Origin: Chlamydiota bacterium
Lineage (GTDB): Bacteria; Chlamydiota; Chlamydiia; Chlamydiales; RGXB01
Reading direction: 5' to 3'
DNA: 64,000 bases
Assembly: GCA_016866495.1 (NCBI GenBank)
Contig: VGMG01000004.1
Span: forward strand, 62,001 to 126,000
Of this stretch, positions 8,901-18,106 are shown piece by piece. How positions within the stretch are numbered: the stretch's first letter is position 1; each line of letters opens with the position of its first letter. Under the pieces are notes generated by a model. The model was not told the DNA's origin. It worked only from the letters and a program-made list of their open reading frames with translations, and searched no databases. Made by a program: the position numbers and the translations under genes.

Positions 8901-8929
8901 AGTATAATTCTAAGCTAAGATTTTTTCAA
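8901..8929 (-). promoter_or_regulatory. Sigma-70-type promoter for the GspJ-like gene, probably leaderless
   Basis: On the minus strand TTGAAA (8929-8924) and TATACT (8906-8901) are separated by exactly 17 bases. Only 9 bases separate the -10 box from the ATG at 8891, so the predicted transcript begins within about 3 bases of the start codon. No Shine-Dalgarno sequence fits. Confidence 0.6.
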
Positions 8930-8945
8930 AAAGGAATAAGCTTTT

Positions 8946-10784
8946 TTATTTTTTGCGATAGGCCATTAGACCTAAAATAAGAGCGACTCCGAGCAACGTA
9001 AAGAAACTACCGGTTTCATTTATAATCGAAATTTGATTATTAGGTAGCATGCCTAGAATGGATAAAAGTGCTATAAGAACACCCATACATGCATCACCTG
9101 CCACAAGTCCAGAGGCGGCCAAGATACCTTTTTGCGAGACAGATCCCAGTCTTTCAATTAGAGCATGCACGAGGCCGCCAAGCATAATGGTTGTCGAGAG
9201 ATCAAGAGGAAGATATAAACCTATAGCGAAGGGAAGTATAGGAAGTCTTAATATGGCCAGTATTAGACCTAAAAAAACCCCTATCATGACAAATATATAG
9301 GGGAGATCCCCCTTGAGAATTCCGTTCGCTATAAAGGATAAAAGGGTAGCTTGCGGAGCCGGTAAATCGATGGAACCAAGGCCGTACGCTTGATTTAACA
9401 GGTGAAGGATAGAGCCCATAACCAAAGCAGGAAGAATTAAACCGATCATTTCTGCAATTTGCAATTTTGCAGGTGTAGCTCCTAATAAATATCCCGTCTT
9501 GAGGTCTTGAGAAGTTGCGGATGCAAGACAAATTGCGACACTAATAAATGCTACGCTAGTCAAACTCATCAAAAGATAAATTTTTTCTGTCCATCCAAGG
9601 ACAAAAAAGAGTGTGCAGCTGATCAGAAGTGAGCAGATTAACATACCCGATGTGGGATTTGTTGAACTGCCGACAAGGCCTACTGTAATGGAGACAACGC
9701 CGGTAAAAAAGAATGCCAAAATTACAGTAATTATCACAGAGACAAGATTCATTTGAAAAATGGGGAGTGCCCATATTAAAAAGATGGAAACAATCGAACC
9801 CAAAATAAGAAATCCCATCGGAATATCTCGATCGGTTCTAGGAAGGTCGGGGCTATGTTTTAACCCTTTAAAGATATCTTTGAAGCCTTCAAGAACAGAG
9901 CTCAGCGCAATCGGGGCTATTTTTGCGAGGCTAAATATTCCCCCAACTGCAACAGCACCTGCTCCTACGTATCTTATATAGTTGCTCCATATGCCGTAAG
10001 AGTCGAGAGAATCTATGTTAACTGAGGCAGGGTAGATGATCGTGTCCGAAACACCAAAAGTGGAAATAAGGGGGATAAGAATCCACCAGCCCATAAGCCC
10101 ACCGGCAAACATAGTACTTGCAATCCTAGGGCCTATAATAAAACCTACCCCGATAAGGGAAGGAGTCGCTTCTAATGTGAGAACTCCGTTGGGTTTGAAG
10201 AGATTAAACTTGATGCTTTCTTCAAAGAGTTTAATTCCGGATACAAAAAATTTGTAAACCGCTCCGATTAAAAGACCAAAACCTGCAACAAAAGCCCCGT
10301 CGTGTTCTTTTTCTTCACCAGCGCGTAAAATTTCTGCACAGGCGGTACCCTCTGGAAATTGGAGTTTCCCATGCTCTTTGACAATCACATAGCGACGCAT
10401 TGGAATCATAAAAAGAATTCCGGTAACTCCTCCGATCAAGATGATCAGAAAAATTTCCAGAGAGCTTGGGGTAAGTCCTAAAAAAAAGAATGCAGGGAAA
10501 ACAAAAATAACACTTGCAGCGATGGCCTCACCCACAGAGGCCATAGTTTGCACAAGGTTGTGTTCTAAAATAAAGCCATCTTTAAAAAGAGCTTTCATGA
10601 TTGTCATGGAAAAAACGGCAGCAGGGATGGATGCAGAGATGGTCATTCCTATTTTTAATCCTAAATAGGCATTGCCAACAGCAAAAATGAACCCAAGGAT
10701 GATCCCCAAAATTACAGCACGTAGCGTAAACTCTTTTGTTGACTGCTCGCCTCCGATATAGGGCTTGAATTGCGGCTCTTCCAT
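8946..10784 (-). CDS. OPT family oligopeptide transporter
   Basis: A 612-residue multi-spanning inner-membrane transporter of the OPT superfamily, which imports oligopeptides or metal-chelate peptides using the proton gradient. About 14-16 hydrophobic helices are visible. The N-terminus (TLRAVILGIILGFIFAVGNA) with the YLGLKIGMTIS segment right after it is typical of bacterial OPT proteins. For an intracellular bacterium such a carrier would serve scavenging of host peptides; the substrate cannot be read from the sequence. It sits between genes for two pseudopilins on the same strand, but a hairpin upstream (10794-10831) and a separate promoter downstream suggest it is its own transcription unit. 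Codon usage looks like its neighbours. Confidence 0.88.
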   Translation of the reverse strand: MEEPQFKPYIGGEQSTKEFTLRAVILGIILGFIFAVGNAYLGLKIGMTISASIPAAVFSMTIMKALFKDGFILEHNLVQTMASVGEAIAASVIFVFPAFFFLGLTPSSLEIFLIILIGGVTGILFMIPMRRYVIVKEHGKLQFPEGTACAEILRAGEEKEHDGAFVAGFGLLIGAVYKFFVSGIKLFEESIKFNLFKPNGVLTLEATPSLIGVGFIIGPRIASTMFAGGLMGWWILIPLISTFGVSDTIIYPASVNIDSLDSYGIWSNYIRYVGAGAVAVGGIFSLAKIAPIALSSVLEGFKDIFKGLKHSPDLPRTDRDIPMGFLILGSIVSIFLIWALPIFQMNLVSVIITVILAFFFTGVVSITVGLVGSSTNPTSGMLICSLLISCTLFFVLGWTEKIYLLMSLTSVAFISVAICLASATSQDLKTGYLLGATPAKLQIAEMIGLILPALVMGSILHLLNQAYGLGSIDLPAPQATLLSFIANGILKGDLPYIFVMIGVFLGLILAILRLPILPFAIGLYLPLDLSTTIMLGGLVHALIERLGSVSQKGILAASGLVAGDACMGVLIALLSILGMLPNNQISIINETGSFFTLLGVALILGLMAYRKK

Positions 10785-10793
10785 GATCTTTAC

Positions 10794-10831
10794 ATAGATT
10801 ATTAGGTTTGTTTAATGCAAACCTTATCTAT
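10794..10831 (-). promoter_or_regulatory. Hairpin between pseudopilin stop and OPT start
   Basis: ATAGAT and AGGTTTG (10794-10810) pair with CAAACCT and ATCTAT (10818-10831) around a 7-base loop, with a small internal bulge. It begins right after the upstream pseudopilin stop codon and ends about 10 bases before the OPT start codon. There is no T-run, so attenuation, mRNA processing or protection of the upstream message are as likely as termination. Confidence 0.4.
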
Positions 10832-10832
10832 T

Positions 10833-11219
10833 TCATTTTTTTGGTTTTACGACAATATAAGCCATGCTGCTATCCTTTTGTCCATCCAAAGCAACAAGAT
10901 CAAGGGTAATTTTTAACTTGCAAAAAGGGTCTAAAGAGTCAAAGGTATACGTAATCTTTGCTTTTCGAGATGTAAAATTTTTTTTGTCCAACTCGATCTC
11001 TTCCCCATTTTTCAGGATTTTTTTTGCTCCAAATGGAGCATTAAATCCGTGGAGTAAAATTTTTCTTTCAAGAAAAAAATTGATCTTTTTTTGATTCAAT
11101 TTCAATGATTTATAAAGAGAATTGGGGGCTTGAATAAGGGTGGAAAGAAGGACTGCCACAAGCAAAAAGGCAATCAAAACCTCAACAAGCAGGAAGGATT
11201 TTCGTTTGATCTTTTTCAC
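10833..11219 (-). CDS. Type II secretion pseudopilin, GspI/H-like (small)
   Basis: A 128-residue protein with a basic leader (MKKIKRK), the prepilin motif SFLLVEVLIAFLLVAVLLS carrying Glu at the expected fifth mature position, and a short beta-rich C-terminal domain. It is a substrate of prepilin peptidase and a minor pseudopilin of the type II system. It starts with GTG at 11219; TATGAT (11237-11232) lies 12 bases upstream, so the leader is very short. The main secretin, ATPase and GspF genes are not in the window. It is separated from the other pseudopilin genes by the OPT transporter. Confidence 0.7.
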   Translation of the reverse strand: MKKIKRKSFLLVEVLIAFLLVAVLLSTLIQAPNSLYKSLKLNQKKINFFLERKILLHGFNAPFGAKKILKNGEEIELDKKNFTSRKAKITYTFDSLDPFCKLKITLDLVALDGQKDSSMAYIVVKPKK

Positions 11220-11267
11220 TTTATCGTTAATATCATAGCCTACTCATTACATTAACCTAAAGATAGA

Positions 11268-12233
11268 ATGAAAAAAGAGATCAAAGCACACTACAATCTA
11301 CTCAAAGCCCAGGTTGCTTGGGATCCTTCTACCCCACATGAAAAATGGATGGTAGAAGATCTCTCTGCCGTTTCTGACAAAAATCTTCTAAAGCGATTGG
11401 AGGATCTTAAAGTCCCTGTTTCAAGTGCAAATTTGAAAAAATATTTGGAAGAGATCGAAACACCCGAAGATTTTTTGGAGGCAGTGACATTAGAAACGGA
11501 TGGACCTGAAAAGGTAGAAAATGTCTATTTAATTCTATTTGAACTTTTCAAAAGGCATGCCCCAAAAAAAGAGAGCCTTTCCATTTTTGCAGACGGGCTT
11601 GATTTTCTAATACAAAAGTACGAGGTCACTTCGGGAAAAAACTGGGTCGAGATTGTTCCTTATCTAAAACAACTTGTCCATATTTTAAGGGAAAATTTGT
11701 CGGGTGTAAAAAATCCGAGTGAGGTTTTAGAAAAGCTTTCCCGCCATTTCGCGTATGATCTAGAAGGTTTTATTTATGATTTCATTGCGGATTTGATCGA
11801 CTCTTCCCAGGAAGTTTTAGCGGAAGAATTTATCGAGTTGTTTTTTGATTACTTGACTAAACCCTATTGGTTCACCCTTCTGGAATATTATCTAAAAGGA
11901 GCTGATGAGGAGCGTTTAGAGAACTTATCGGATCTGGTAATGGAAATAAAAGATTTCGAATTCTCTTTAGAGGTTTTGCATGTTCTAAAAGAGGAGGAGA
12001 GCGATCGATTTTTCCCCCTTCTTTCTCATACGGTAGATTTTTCTAAAGATGAGGCCGATTTTGTGGAGCTACTCACAGTGGCACAAGAATTCTTTGAAGA
12101 AAAAGATAGGCTAAGAGAGATGATGGAGATCAAAAAGATTCTCGACAGTCGTTCGCAAATTGATGAAAAAAGGCGTTTACACCCCCAAGATGCCGCCTGC
12201 TCCCATTTCAAAAAAATTGTCGAAAGAGCCTAG
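11268..12233 (+). CDS. Hypothetical acidic helical protein
   Basis: A 321-residue soluble protein that I do not recognise. It is predicted mostly helical and acidic, rich in Glu, Leu and Lys, with no signal peptide or membrane helix; the repeated helix-turn-helix rhythm resembles HEAT/TPR-like solenoids but no repeat consensus can be fixed. AAAGATAGA just before the ATG is a usable ribosome site. It is divergent from the pseudopilin gene and ends at a strong bidirectional terminator, so it is a single-gene transcript. Confidence 0.6.
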   Translation: MKKEIKAHYNLLKAQVAWDPSTPHEKWMVEDLSAVSDKNLLKRLEDLKVPVSSANLKKYLEEIETPEDFLEAVTLETDGPEKVENVYLILFELFKRHAPKKESLSIFADGLDFLIQKYEVTSGKNWVEIVPYLKQLVHILRENLSGVKNPSEVLEKLSRHFAYDLEGFIYDFIADLIDSSQEVLAEEFIELFFDYLTKPYWFTLLEYYLKGADEERLENLSDLVMEIKDFEFSLEVLHVLKEEESDRFFPLLSHTVDFSKDEADFVELLTVAQEFFEEKDRLREMMEIKKILDSRSQIDEKRRLHPQDAACSHFKKIVERA

Positions 12234-12241
12234 GTTCCCTT

Positions 12242-12268
12242 AAAAAGGGCCCCTTGAGGGCCCTTTTT
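12242..12268. terminator. Bidirectional intrinsic terminator
   Basis: A perfect 11-bp inverted repeat, AAAAAGGGCCC (12242-12252) and GGGCCCTTTTT (12258-12268), closes a 5-base loop and is flanked by A- and T-runs. It sits between two convergent genes and should serve both. Confidence 0.9.
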
Positions 12269-12272
12269 TATT

Positions 12273-13013
12273 TTAGGGGAGCGTAGCGATCTGTTTGGGG
12301 CAAAAATTCAGATAATCTGCTGCAACCAAATGGTATTCCACCCCATTTTTTTTCCCATAAAGGGGCAATTTCTTTGCATTATGAATGTGCCCAAATAGAA
12401 CGTGTTGAATATTATATTTTTCAAAAAGATGGGAGAATCTCGATTCAGCCATAGTCGGTTCTATCGGGGGATAATGGGTCATTGCTATGCGTAAATGACC
12501 GGTTGGCATTTTTTCTAAGCTATTTTCTAACCTTTCGCATTCTATCATGAACGTCTTTTGATCTTGTTCGGATAAAGGTTTGATCTCGGGTTTTGTCCCT
12601 GGTACAAAATCGATGATTGCCTCCGAATTGATTTCGTTATTTTCCCAGAGGCGAGTTCCTCCAATACAGACACCATTTACCTCTAAAGCATTCTTATTGA
12701 TGAAAGTAATCGAAGGATCCAAAAATTCGGTGAGCTTTTTGTCAGAAGGCCACCAATAGTCATGATTTCCTTTCAAAAGAACTTTTTTTCCGGGGAGCTC
12801 TTTCAAAAAATCAAAATCGGGTTTTGCCTCTGCAAGGGTCATAGCCCAAGAAATATCTCCAGGAATCAAAACGAGATCGTCTTTTGCGACAAATTTGTGA
12901 AAATTGTCGTAAAGTTTTTGTTCGTGCTCATGCCAGACTTGCCATTTGTCCCCCATTCTTTTTTTGGGCACACCCAGAGCTAGGTGGAGGTCTGCTATCG
13001 CAAAAATATTCAT
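12273..13013 (-). CDS. Calcineurin-like metallophosphoesterase
   Basis: A cytoplasmic binuclear metal phosphohydrolase of 246 residues. The family motifs appear in order: ADLHLA (DxH), GDISW (GDxxx), GNHDYWW (GNHD), THYPP and GHIHN (GHxH). Substrate is unknown; the WW after GNHD is seen in a group of uncharacterised bacterial members. The ATG at 13013 is preferred over a TTG three bases upstream. Its neighbour upstream on the same strand is glgC, an arrangement I recall from C. trachomatis. It ends against the shared terminator. Confidence 0.85.
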   Translation of the reverse strand: MNIFAIADLHLALGVPKKRMGDKWQVWHEHEQKLYDNFHKFVAKDDLVLIPGDISWAMTLAEAKPDFDFLKELPGKKVLLKGNHDYWWPSDKKLTEFLDPSITFINKNALEVNGVCIGGTRLWENNEINSEAIIDFVPGTKPEIKPLSEQDQKTFMIECERLENSLEKMPTGHLRIAMTHYPPIEPTMAESRFSHLFEKYNIQHVLFGHIHNAKKLPLYGKKNGVEYHLVAADYLNFCPKQIATLP

Positions 13014-13085
13014 CAAAACGATCCTGAAGGCATTATATTTAGAAAATTATAGAGGAATCGGTTGAGGGAAATCAAGGGAAGTAGA

Positions 13086-14315
13086 TCAGAAGCGGTAAGT
13101 TTTTGGGATATGGGCAAATCTTTTTGTGACAATGATCCCCTCTACAAGAATGATGTAGGGATCTTCATATTTTTTTAGATTTTTTTCATTGATAAGGACG
13201 ACGCCTTCATCCAAAATTGTTTCTGCATCTACAAGAACGTTTTTTAGTTTACAGTTGTCGTGAATTTTAGTCGAAAAGGTCTCATATTTAGTCGTGTTAT
13301 AGGGCTGATGCCCTACGATCACAGAATTCTCTATGTGGCAATCTTTTCCAATCCAGCTTTTTGGGCCGACTAGGGAGGCTAGAATCTTGGTTCCTTTACC
13401 GATTTTAGCCCCTTGGCAGACCATAGACTCCTCGATTATGTTGGAATGGAATTGTGCAGGAGCTGTAAAGTGGGGGGGGACTAAGATGGGGTGATGGGGA
13501 TCATCAAATTTCAAACCCGATTTTCCTTTTGCAAGCAGTAAACATGCATCAAAGTACGATTTTACTGTGCCAATATCCTCCCAGTAATGCTCGTAAATAT
13601 ATCCGCCAACGTCCCTTTTTTTAATAAGATTAGGGATTAGATCTTTTCCGAAGTCATCCCCATGCTGCGTTGTTAAAAGTTGTATTAGAGCGTCGGTTTT
13701 GAAAAGATAAAGCCCCATTGAGGCTAAGTAGGGACGATCTCCCTCTAAAGAGGCTAAAGAGTCTAAAATTTTCCTATCCTGAGGTTTTTCGTGGAATTCC
13801 GTGATAATTTGTGAGGAATCTACCTTTAGAATTCCCAGCCTGGGGGCATCTTCTCTCGAAACAGGATGGCAACAAATGCATAAGTTCGCGTCAAGCTTTT
13901 CGATCAAATCTTTAACCTTGAAAAGATCCATGTTGAAGAGTTGATCACCGGAGAGAATCATTGTATATTTTGTTTTTGTCCTTACAAGGTGGTGCAGATT
14001 TTTGCGTATGGCATCGGCTGTTCCATTATAAAAAAGCAAATTTCCCTCAGAGTCTTCTTGGGGACTTAAAATACTCAATTTATAAGGGGCATTTGGATCT
14101 ATAGGGTAGTGGGCATAGATATAATTTTCGATAGTATCTGCCAGGTACTGTGTGATCACAAAAATCTCTTGGGGACGCGATTTGATAGCATGGGAAAGGG
14201 AGATGTCAATAATACGCATGTCGGCAAAAGAGACTGCTGGTTTTGCAACATATTGCGTGAGTGGTTTAAGCCTTTCCCCTTTGCCGCCGGCAAGGATAAT
14301 GAGGGTGAGATCCAT
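13086..14315 (-). CDS. glgC: Glucose-1-phosphate adenylyltransferase
   Basis: Makes ADP-glucose from ATP and glucose-1-phosphate, the committed step of glycogen synthesis. The N-terminal nucleotidyltransferase domain shows LAGGKGERLKPLT and AKPAVSF, followed by DISLSHAIKS; the substrate region HEKP and YWEDIGTVKSYFDA are typical of GlgC. The C-terminal left-handed beta-helix (about residues 280-409) carries hexapeptide-like repeats used for oligomerisation and allostery. At 409 residues it is slightly shorter than many GlgC proteins. glgP lies elsewhere in this window; glgA and glgB do not. Confidence 0.92.
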   Translation of the reverse strand: MDLTLIILAGGKGERLKPLTQYVAKPAVSFADMRIIDISLSHAIKSRPQEIFVITQYLADTIENYIYAHYPIDPNAPYKLSILSPQEDSEGNLLFYNGTADAIRKNLHHLVRTKTKYTMILSGDQLFNMDLFKVKDLIEKLDANLCICCHPVSREDAPRLGILKVDSSQIITEFHEKPQDRKILDSLASLEGDRPYLASMGLYLFKTDALIQLLTTQHGDDFGKDLIPNLIKKRDVGGYIYEHYWEDIGTVKSYFDACLLLAKGKSGLKFDDPHHPILVPPHFTAPAQFHSNIIEESMVCQGAKIGKGTKILASLVGPKSWIGKDCHIENSVIVGHQPYNTTKYETFSTKIHDNCKLKNVLVDAETILDEGVVLINEKNLKKYEDPYIILVEGIIVTKRFAHIPKTYRF

Positions 14316-14439
14316 ATCCTCACTCTATGCAATAGGGTTAAATTGTCAATAACGCTCTTCAATTAAGATAAATAGATCTTTTGTAAAGATAAAAATTCTT
14401 CAACTTTTTTTTTGCAATGATTTAAAAAAGAGCTTTTTT

Positions 14440-15306
14440 TTAGATTAAAAGCTGAATCTCTTTTTTATGCGCATCAGAAAAATGGGTCTCTTCAAGGAGC
14501 TGCTCCAGCAGGGAGGCACGCTCCTCTATAGGTAGATGGTCCAATAAAAGAATTAAATAATTGATAAGTGCCGGATGTCTGATCACTTCGCTATCACAAA
14601 GCTGGTCGATTGCAATAAGCCCAACATCTGCATTTTTTAATAAGTTTAAAGCTTTAGCCGCGTAGGTGGATTCCAGAGAAAAGGGGCGTTGCTCTAATTT
14701 ATCCATCAAAAAGCTTCTTGCTTCTTGATCAAAGGAGGCCAAAGCATCCAAAAGGGCATCTTCATTTTTGTTGTTTTGCTCTAAAAGCGCTTCAAAAAGA
14801 TGGGGAATCGCTTTTGGGTCTTGTATCCCTTTAAGAGCGTCGGCTATTTTAGGGGCACAAAGGCCAAATCCGGGATAGAGGGGATCGTTCAGCCTGGGAT
14901 TTTTAAGAGCTTTAAATAGAAATGGCAAAGACTCTTTAGATTCGATCACTATAGCATCGATCAGACTGTAGGGATCATCACCTAAATACAAAATCAATTC
15001 GTCAACTTTTGCCTCTATCGAATCGGGATTGTCATGGAGGTTTTTTTGCATTTTTTCCAACATGCTCTTCGACTCTTCCACCGCCTGTTTTGCTTTTGGT
15101 GGAAGATAAGAAAAAACATCCTCTGGATGGTGCTCCATGAAATCAAAAATCTTTTCGAGGTGATCGTTGGGATAGATATGGAGTGGATGAGTGGAAGTTT
15201 CATCGAGGGTTTTTTTGAAAAGGGAAAAATCCCCCTCAAAGTGAGCGTATCCCATCATGAGAATTTCTAAATCTACAGCGTCAGTGAAAGGCAGTTTGTT
15301 TTGCAT
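14440..15306 (-). CDS. Hypothetical HEAT-repeat-like protein
   Basis: A 288-residue soluble helical protein. From about residue 120 on it has paired helices of 30-40 residues with HEAT-like features (LPFLFKALKNPRL, AIPHLFEALLEQN, VGLIAIDQLCDSE), suggesting a protein-protein scaffold. No enzyme motif is visible. It overlaps the 3' end of lipA by 26 bp on the same strand, so it is probably translated from the lpd-lipA message. A role linked to lipoylation is only a guess from that overlap. Confidence 0.6.
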   Translation of the reverse strand: MQNKLPFTDAVDLEILMMGYAHFEGDFSLFKKTLDETSTHPLHIYPNDHLEKIFDFMEHHPEDVFSYLPPKAKQAVEESKSMLEKMQKNLHDNPDSIEAKVDELILYLGDDPYSLIDAIVIESKESLPFLFKALKNPRLNDPLYPGFGLCAPKIADALKGIQDPKAIPHLFEALLEQNNKNEDALLDALASFDQEARSFLMDKLEQRPFSLESTYAAKALNLLKNADVGLIAIDQLCDSEVIRHPALINYLILLLDHLPIEERASLLEQLLEETHFSDAHKKEIQLLI

Positions 15307-16183
15307 GTTCTAAAAACTCTTTTGCGTTGTAGCTGGACCGAACAAACGGTCCGCTATAAACCTCTTTTAATCCTAAATCCAGCCCCTTTTGGCGGATGAG
15401 AGCGAATTCCTCTATTGTATAAAAGCGTTTCACTCTTAGTTTATTCACATCAGACCTGAGATATTGACCGATTGTGACCATAGAAGTGTAGCAGGATTTC
15501 AGATCCTCAAGGGTCTCATAAATCTCTTCCATGGTTTCTCCCAAACCTACCATAAATCCCGATTTTGTGACTAAGCCAGCTTCATGGGCTTTACGCAAAA
15601 TGGTCAAAGTTCTTTCGTATGTAGCCTTGTGCCTAACTTTTGGCGTTAACCGTCTACAAGTTTCGATATTGTAATTAAACACATCGGGCAAAGAGGAAAA
15701 GATTGTTTCCAAAGCACAATTATCACCTTGAAAATCGGAGGTGAGGAGTTCAATAGAGGTGTTAGGATTTTCCAAACGAATTTTTTCGACAATTTTTTTC
15801 ATTTGCAGGCTTCCTCCATCATCCAGATCGTCACGAGCTACTTGGGTGATCACCACATGGCTGAGATTTAACTCCTTTACAGACGCTGCTATTTTGTAGG
15901 GTTCTTCCGGATCTAAAGGTTTTGGTGTTTTTGAAAAATCAATAGCACAAAAGCCACAATTTCGGGTGCACTCTTTTCCTAACGCCAAAAAAGTGGCCGT
16001 TTTTTTTGTGTAACACTCATGTCGATTAGGACACTTTGCCTCTTCGCAAACCGTATTGAGACCAAATTTATCCAAAATAGCATCTGTTTCAAATCTTGAG
16101 TCAGAGATTTTTAATCTGAGCTTATAAGAGGAGGGGATTTTCCTCTCTAGTTGCGGTTCAGCGTCAAAAAGATCTTTTTCCAT
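15281..16183 (-). CDS. lipA: Lipoyl synthase
   Basis: A radical-SAM enzyme inserting two sulfurs into protein-bound octanoyl groups. Both cluster motifs are intact: the auxiliary cluster CEEAKCPNRHEC and the radical-SAM CTRNCGFC, plus the C-terminal RSSY serine ligand. 300 residues, normal length. The ATG at 16183 overlaps the lpd stop (TGATG), showing coupling; a TTG one codon upstream is less likely. The product serves 2-oxoacid dehydrogenases whose E3 subunit is the upstream gene. In C. trachomatis lpd-lipA adjoins sctJ; here the T3SS genes are about 40 kb away. Confidence 0.95.
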   Translation of the reverse strand: MEKDLFDAEPQLERKIPSSYKLRLKISDSRFETDAILDKFGLNTVCEEAKCPNRHECYTKKTATFLALGKECTRNCGFCAIDFSKTPKPLDPEEPYKIAASVKELNLSHVVITQVARDDLDDGGSLQMKKIVEKIRLENPNTSIELLTSDFQGDNCALETIFSSLPDVFNYNIETCRRLTPKVRHKATYERTLTILRKAHEAGLVTKSGFMVGLGETMEEIYETLEDLKSCYTSMVTIGQYLRSDVNKLRVKRFYTIEEFALIRQKGLDLGLKEVYSGPFVRSSYNAKEFLEHAKQTAFH

Positions 16184-17577
16184 CAAACCAGTGCAGCCTT
16201 TCTTTTTTTCATTTGAGGAAAGTGGATCTGTTTATCTACGACCATTTCAAAAGGTTCGACCAGAGCTTCAGGGTAGGTCGGGTGGGCAAAAATAGTTGTA
16301 TCGAAGGTGTCGAGCGTGAGCTCCTGGGTAAGGTAGATTGTGGCAATTGCGATCATCGTTGTAGCTTGTTCTCCTACAATCTCAATTCCGTGAACTACTT
16401 TTGTTTTCTCGTCGTAGTAGACTGTAATAGTTCCTAAAGTTTTAGCACTTGCAACCGCTTTACCGTTTGCGCTGTAGGGAAAAATCTGCCTTCTACCTTC
16501 TAAAACACCGACAACTGCGATTTCAGGTTTAGTGAAAATTACCTGCGGGACAAGCTTTGGATCGAAGTGTCTTTTTTTATGTCGGATCGCATCGACTGCT
16601 ACTTTCCCTTGATAGGAGGCGGCATGAGCAAGCATAAATACACCGTTTACATCTCCAATAGCAAAAATATTGGGGATATTTGTGCGCATCTGTTCATCTA
16701 CTTGTATAAATCCTTTAGTGTTTGCAAAAATCCCCGCTTTTTCAAGCTTGAGTCCATCGGTGAAAGGTCTTCTTCCAATCGCTACAAGGACTTTTTGTGC
16801 CGAAATTTTTTGATTGTTGTCTAAATGGAGCTCGACTTGTCCGTTTTGGATCGAGTAAGAGGTCACTCTTTTTTCCAATTCAAGGCGTATTCCCATAGAC
16901 TTCAAGCTTTCTGTGAGTTGAGATGAGGGGGATTCTCCCACCGGTTTGATAATTTTATCGAGTGCTTCTATAATTGTTACATCGACTCCAAGACCTTGCA
17001 TCATACAGGCAATTTCGCAACCTATGTACCCACCACCTATTACCGCAAGAGTTTTGGGGAGTTCTTTTAGGTCTAAAATGGAGGTGGAACTTAGGATATA
17101 TTTATCATCGAAAGGGATGCTGGGAAATACCGACACCTCTGAACCTGTTGCTATAATGATGTAGGTGCCATCAATCATTTCGGTGCCTAAATCACTTTCT
17201 ACGCGAATGCGTGTTTGTGATTCAAAAGAACCTACACCATCGATTAATTCCACTTCATGGCTCAAGATAGTAGTTTTGAGACCAGACTGCATGAGTTGAA
17301 TCACCTGATCTTTTCGTGCACTCATTTTATCATAGTGTACTTTTACAGGGCCTTGGACTTCAATTCCATGTTTTTGAGCCTCTTGGGTGATCATTCTGTG
17401 GACTTCAGCACTTGTGATTAGGGCTTTACTAGGAATACAACCTCGATTTAAACAGGTGCCCCCTAAATCTTTTTGTTTTGAGATGAGAGCTGTTTTGAAT
17501 CCTTGATGTGCAGCATAAATTGCTGCAACATAACCGCCGGGGCCAGCTCCAATCACTATCACATCAAAAGTGCGCAT
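16183..17577 (-). CDS. lpdA: Dihydrolipoamide dehydrogenase (E3)
   Basis: Reoxidises the lipoyl groups of 2-oxoacid dehydrogenase complexes, passing electrons to NAD. 464 residues with FAD motif GAGPGGYVAA at the N-terminus, redox-active disulfide GGTCLNRGCIPSKAL (about 41-55), NAD-binding GGGYIGCE (about 181-188), second FAD motif AIGDVNG and the C-terminal catalytic His-Glu in HPTYPEAL. All key residues are present. First gene of the lpd-lipA-HEAT-like run. Confidence 0.95.
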   Translation of the reverse strand: MRTFDVIVIGAGPGGYVAAIYAAHQGFKTALISKQKDLGGTCLNRGCIPSKALITSAEVHRMITQEAQKHGIEVQGPVKVHYDKMSARKDQVIQLMQSGLKTTILSHEVELIDGVGSFESQTRIRVESDLGTEMIDGTYIIIATGSEVSVFPSIPFDDKYILSSTSILDLKELPKTLAVIGGGYIGCEIACMMQGLGVDVTIIEALDKIIKPVGESPSSQLTESLKSMGIRLELEKRVTSYSIQNGQVELHLDNNQKISAQKVLVAIGRRPFTDGLKLEKAGIFANTKGFIQVDEQMRTNIPNIFAIGDVNGVFMLAHAASYQGKVAVDAIRHKKRHFDPKLVPQVIFTKPEIAVVGVLEGRRQIFPYSANGKAVASAKTLGTITVYYDEKTKVVHGIEIVGEQATTMIAIATIYLTQELTLDTFDTTIFAHPTYPEALVEPFEMVVDKQIHFPQMKKRKAALV

Positions 17578-17650
17578 GAGTTTTCCATTTATTCAGGTTC
17601 GACTATTTTTTTAGTATAAGGGAATTGGTCATCCTAAATCAAAAGGTTTC

Positions 17651-18106
17651 ATGGGAACCTTAAAACCAAAAGTTGAAAGAAATTTAAGACACCTGTTATT
17701 GGGCAAAAAAACTGCACCAGGAAAGGGAGCAAAAGAGATTATGACAACTGAGTACTCTAAACTTTGTCCTTTTTGCGAAGGATTTATTGACTTCTACTCA
17801 CAAGATTGCCCCTATTGTGGCTCACAAATGGAAAAAAATGAGCTTAACGAAAAATTCAGTCCTATCTACACGACAAAAAATGAAGAACCTATTGTTGTAC
17901 TCCAGCCAAATAAAGGGGAGGCTAGCTCTTTTTTTCCCATTATAATCGGTGGTGTTTTGGCCCCCTTGGCATTTTTTTTATGGCTCGTGGGTGGCGCAAA
18001 AGGGGTGGATATCACTATCAAGACCATTGGGATGCCCTGGATTTTTTTAGCATCATCGGTGCTTTTAGTTTATGGTTTATTGAAAAAAGAAAAAAATGGC
18101 TTTTAA
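17651..18106 (+). CDS. Zinc-ribbon membrane protein of unknown function
   Basis: Up to 151 residues. A zinc-ribbon-like double CxxC (CPFC and CPYC, spaced 14 residues) lies near residues 38-58, followed by a polar linker and two membrane helices (about 94-115 and 128-145). The first 30 residues are very basic; an internal ATG at 17741 (MTTEYSK) gives a 121-residue protein starting just before the ribbon and may be the true start. AAGG upstream of 17651 supports the longer form. It ends in a 4-bp convergent overlap with the MOMP-like gene. No function can be named. Confidence 0.6.
   Translation: MGTLKPKVERNLRHLLLGKKTAPGKGAKEIMTTEYSKLCPFCEGFIDFYSQDCPYCGSQMEKNELNEKFSPIYTTKNEEPIVVLQPNKGEASSFFPIIIGGVLAPLAFFLWLVGGAKGVDITIKTIGMPWIFLASSVLLVYGLLKKEKNGF

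Noticed and set aside
14424-14439. A-run/T-run hairpin after the HEAT-like gene as terminator
   Set aside because: The stem is only 7 mostly A-T pairs with a 2-base loop, too weak and sterically unlikely to call.
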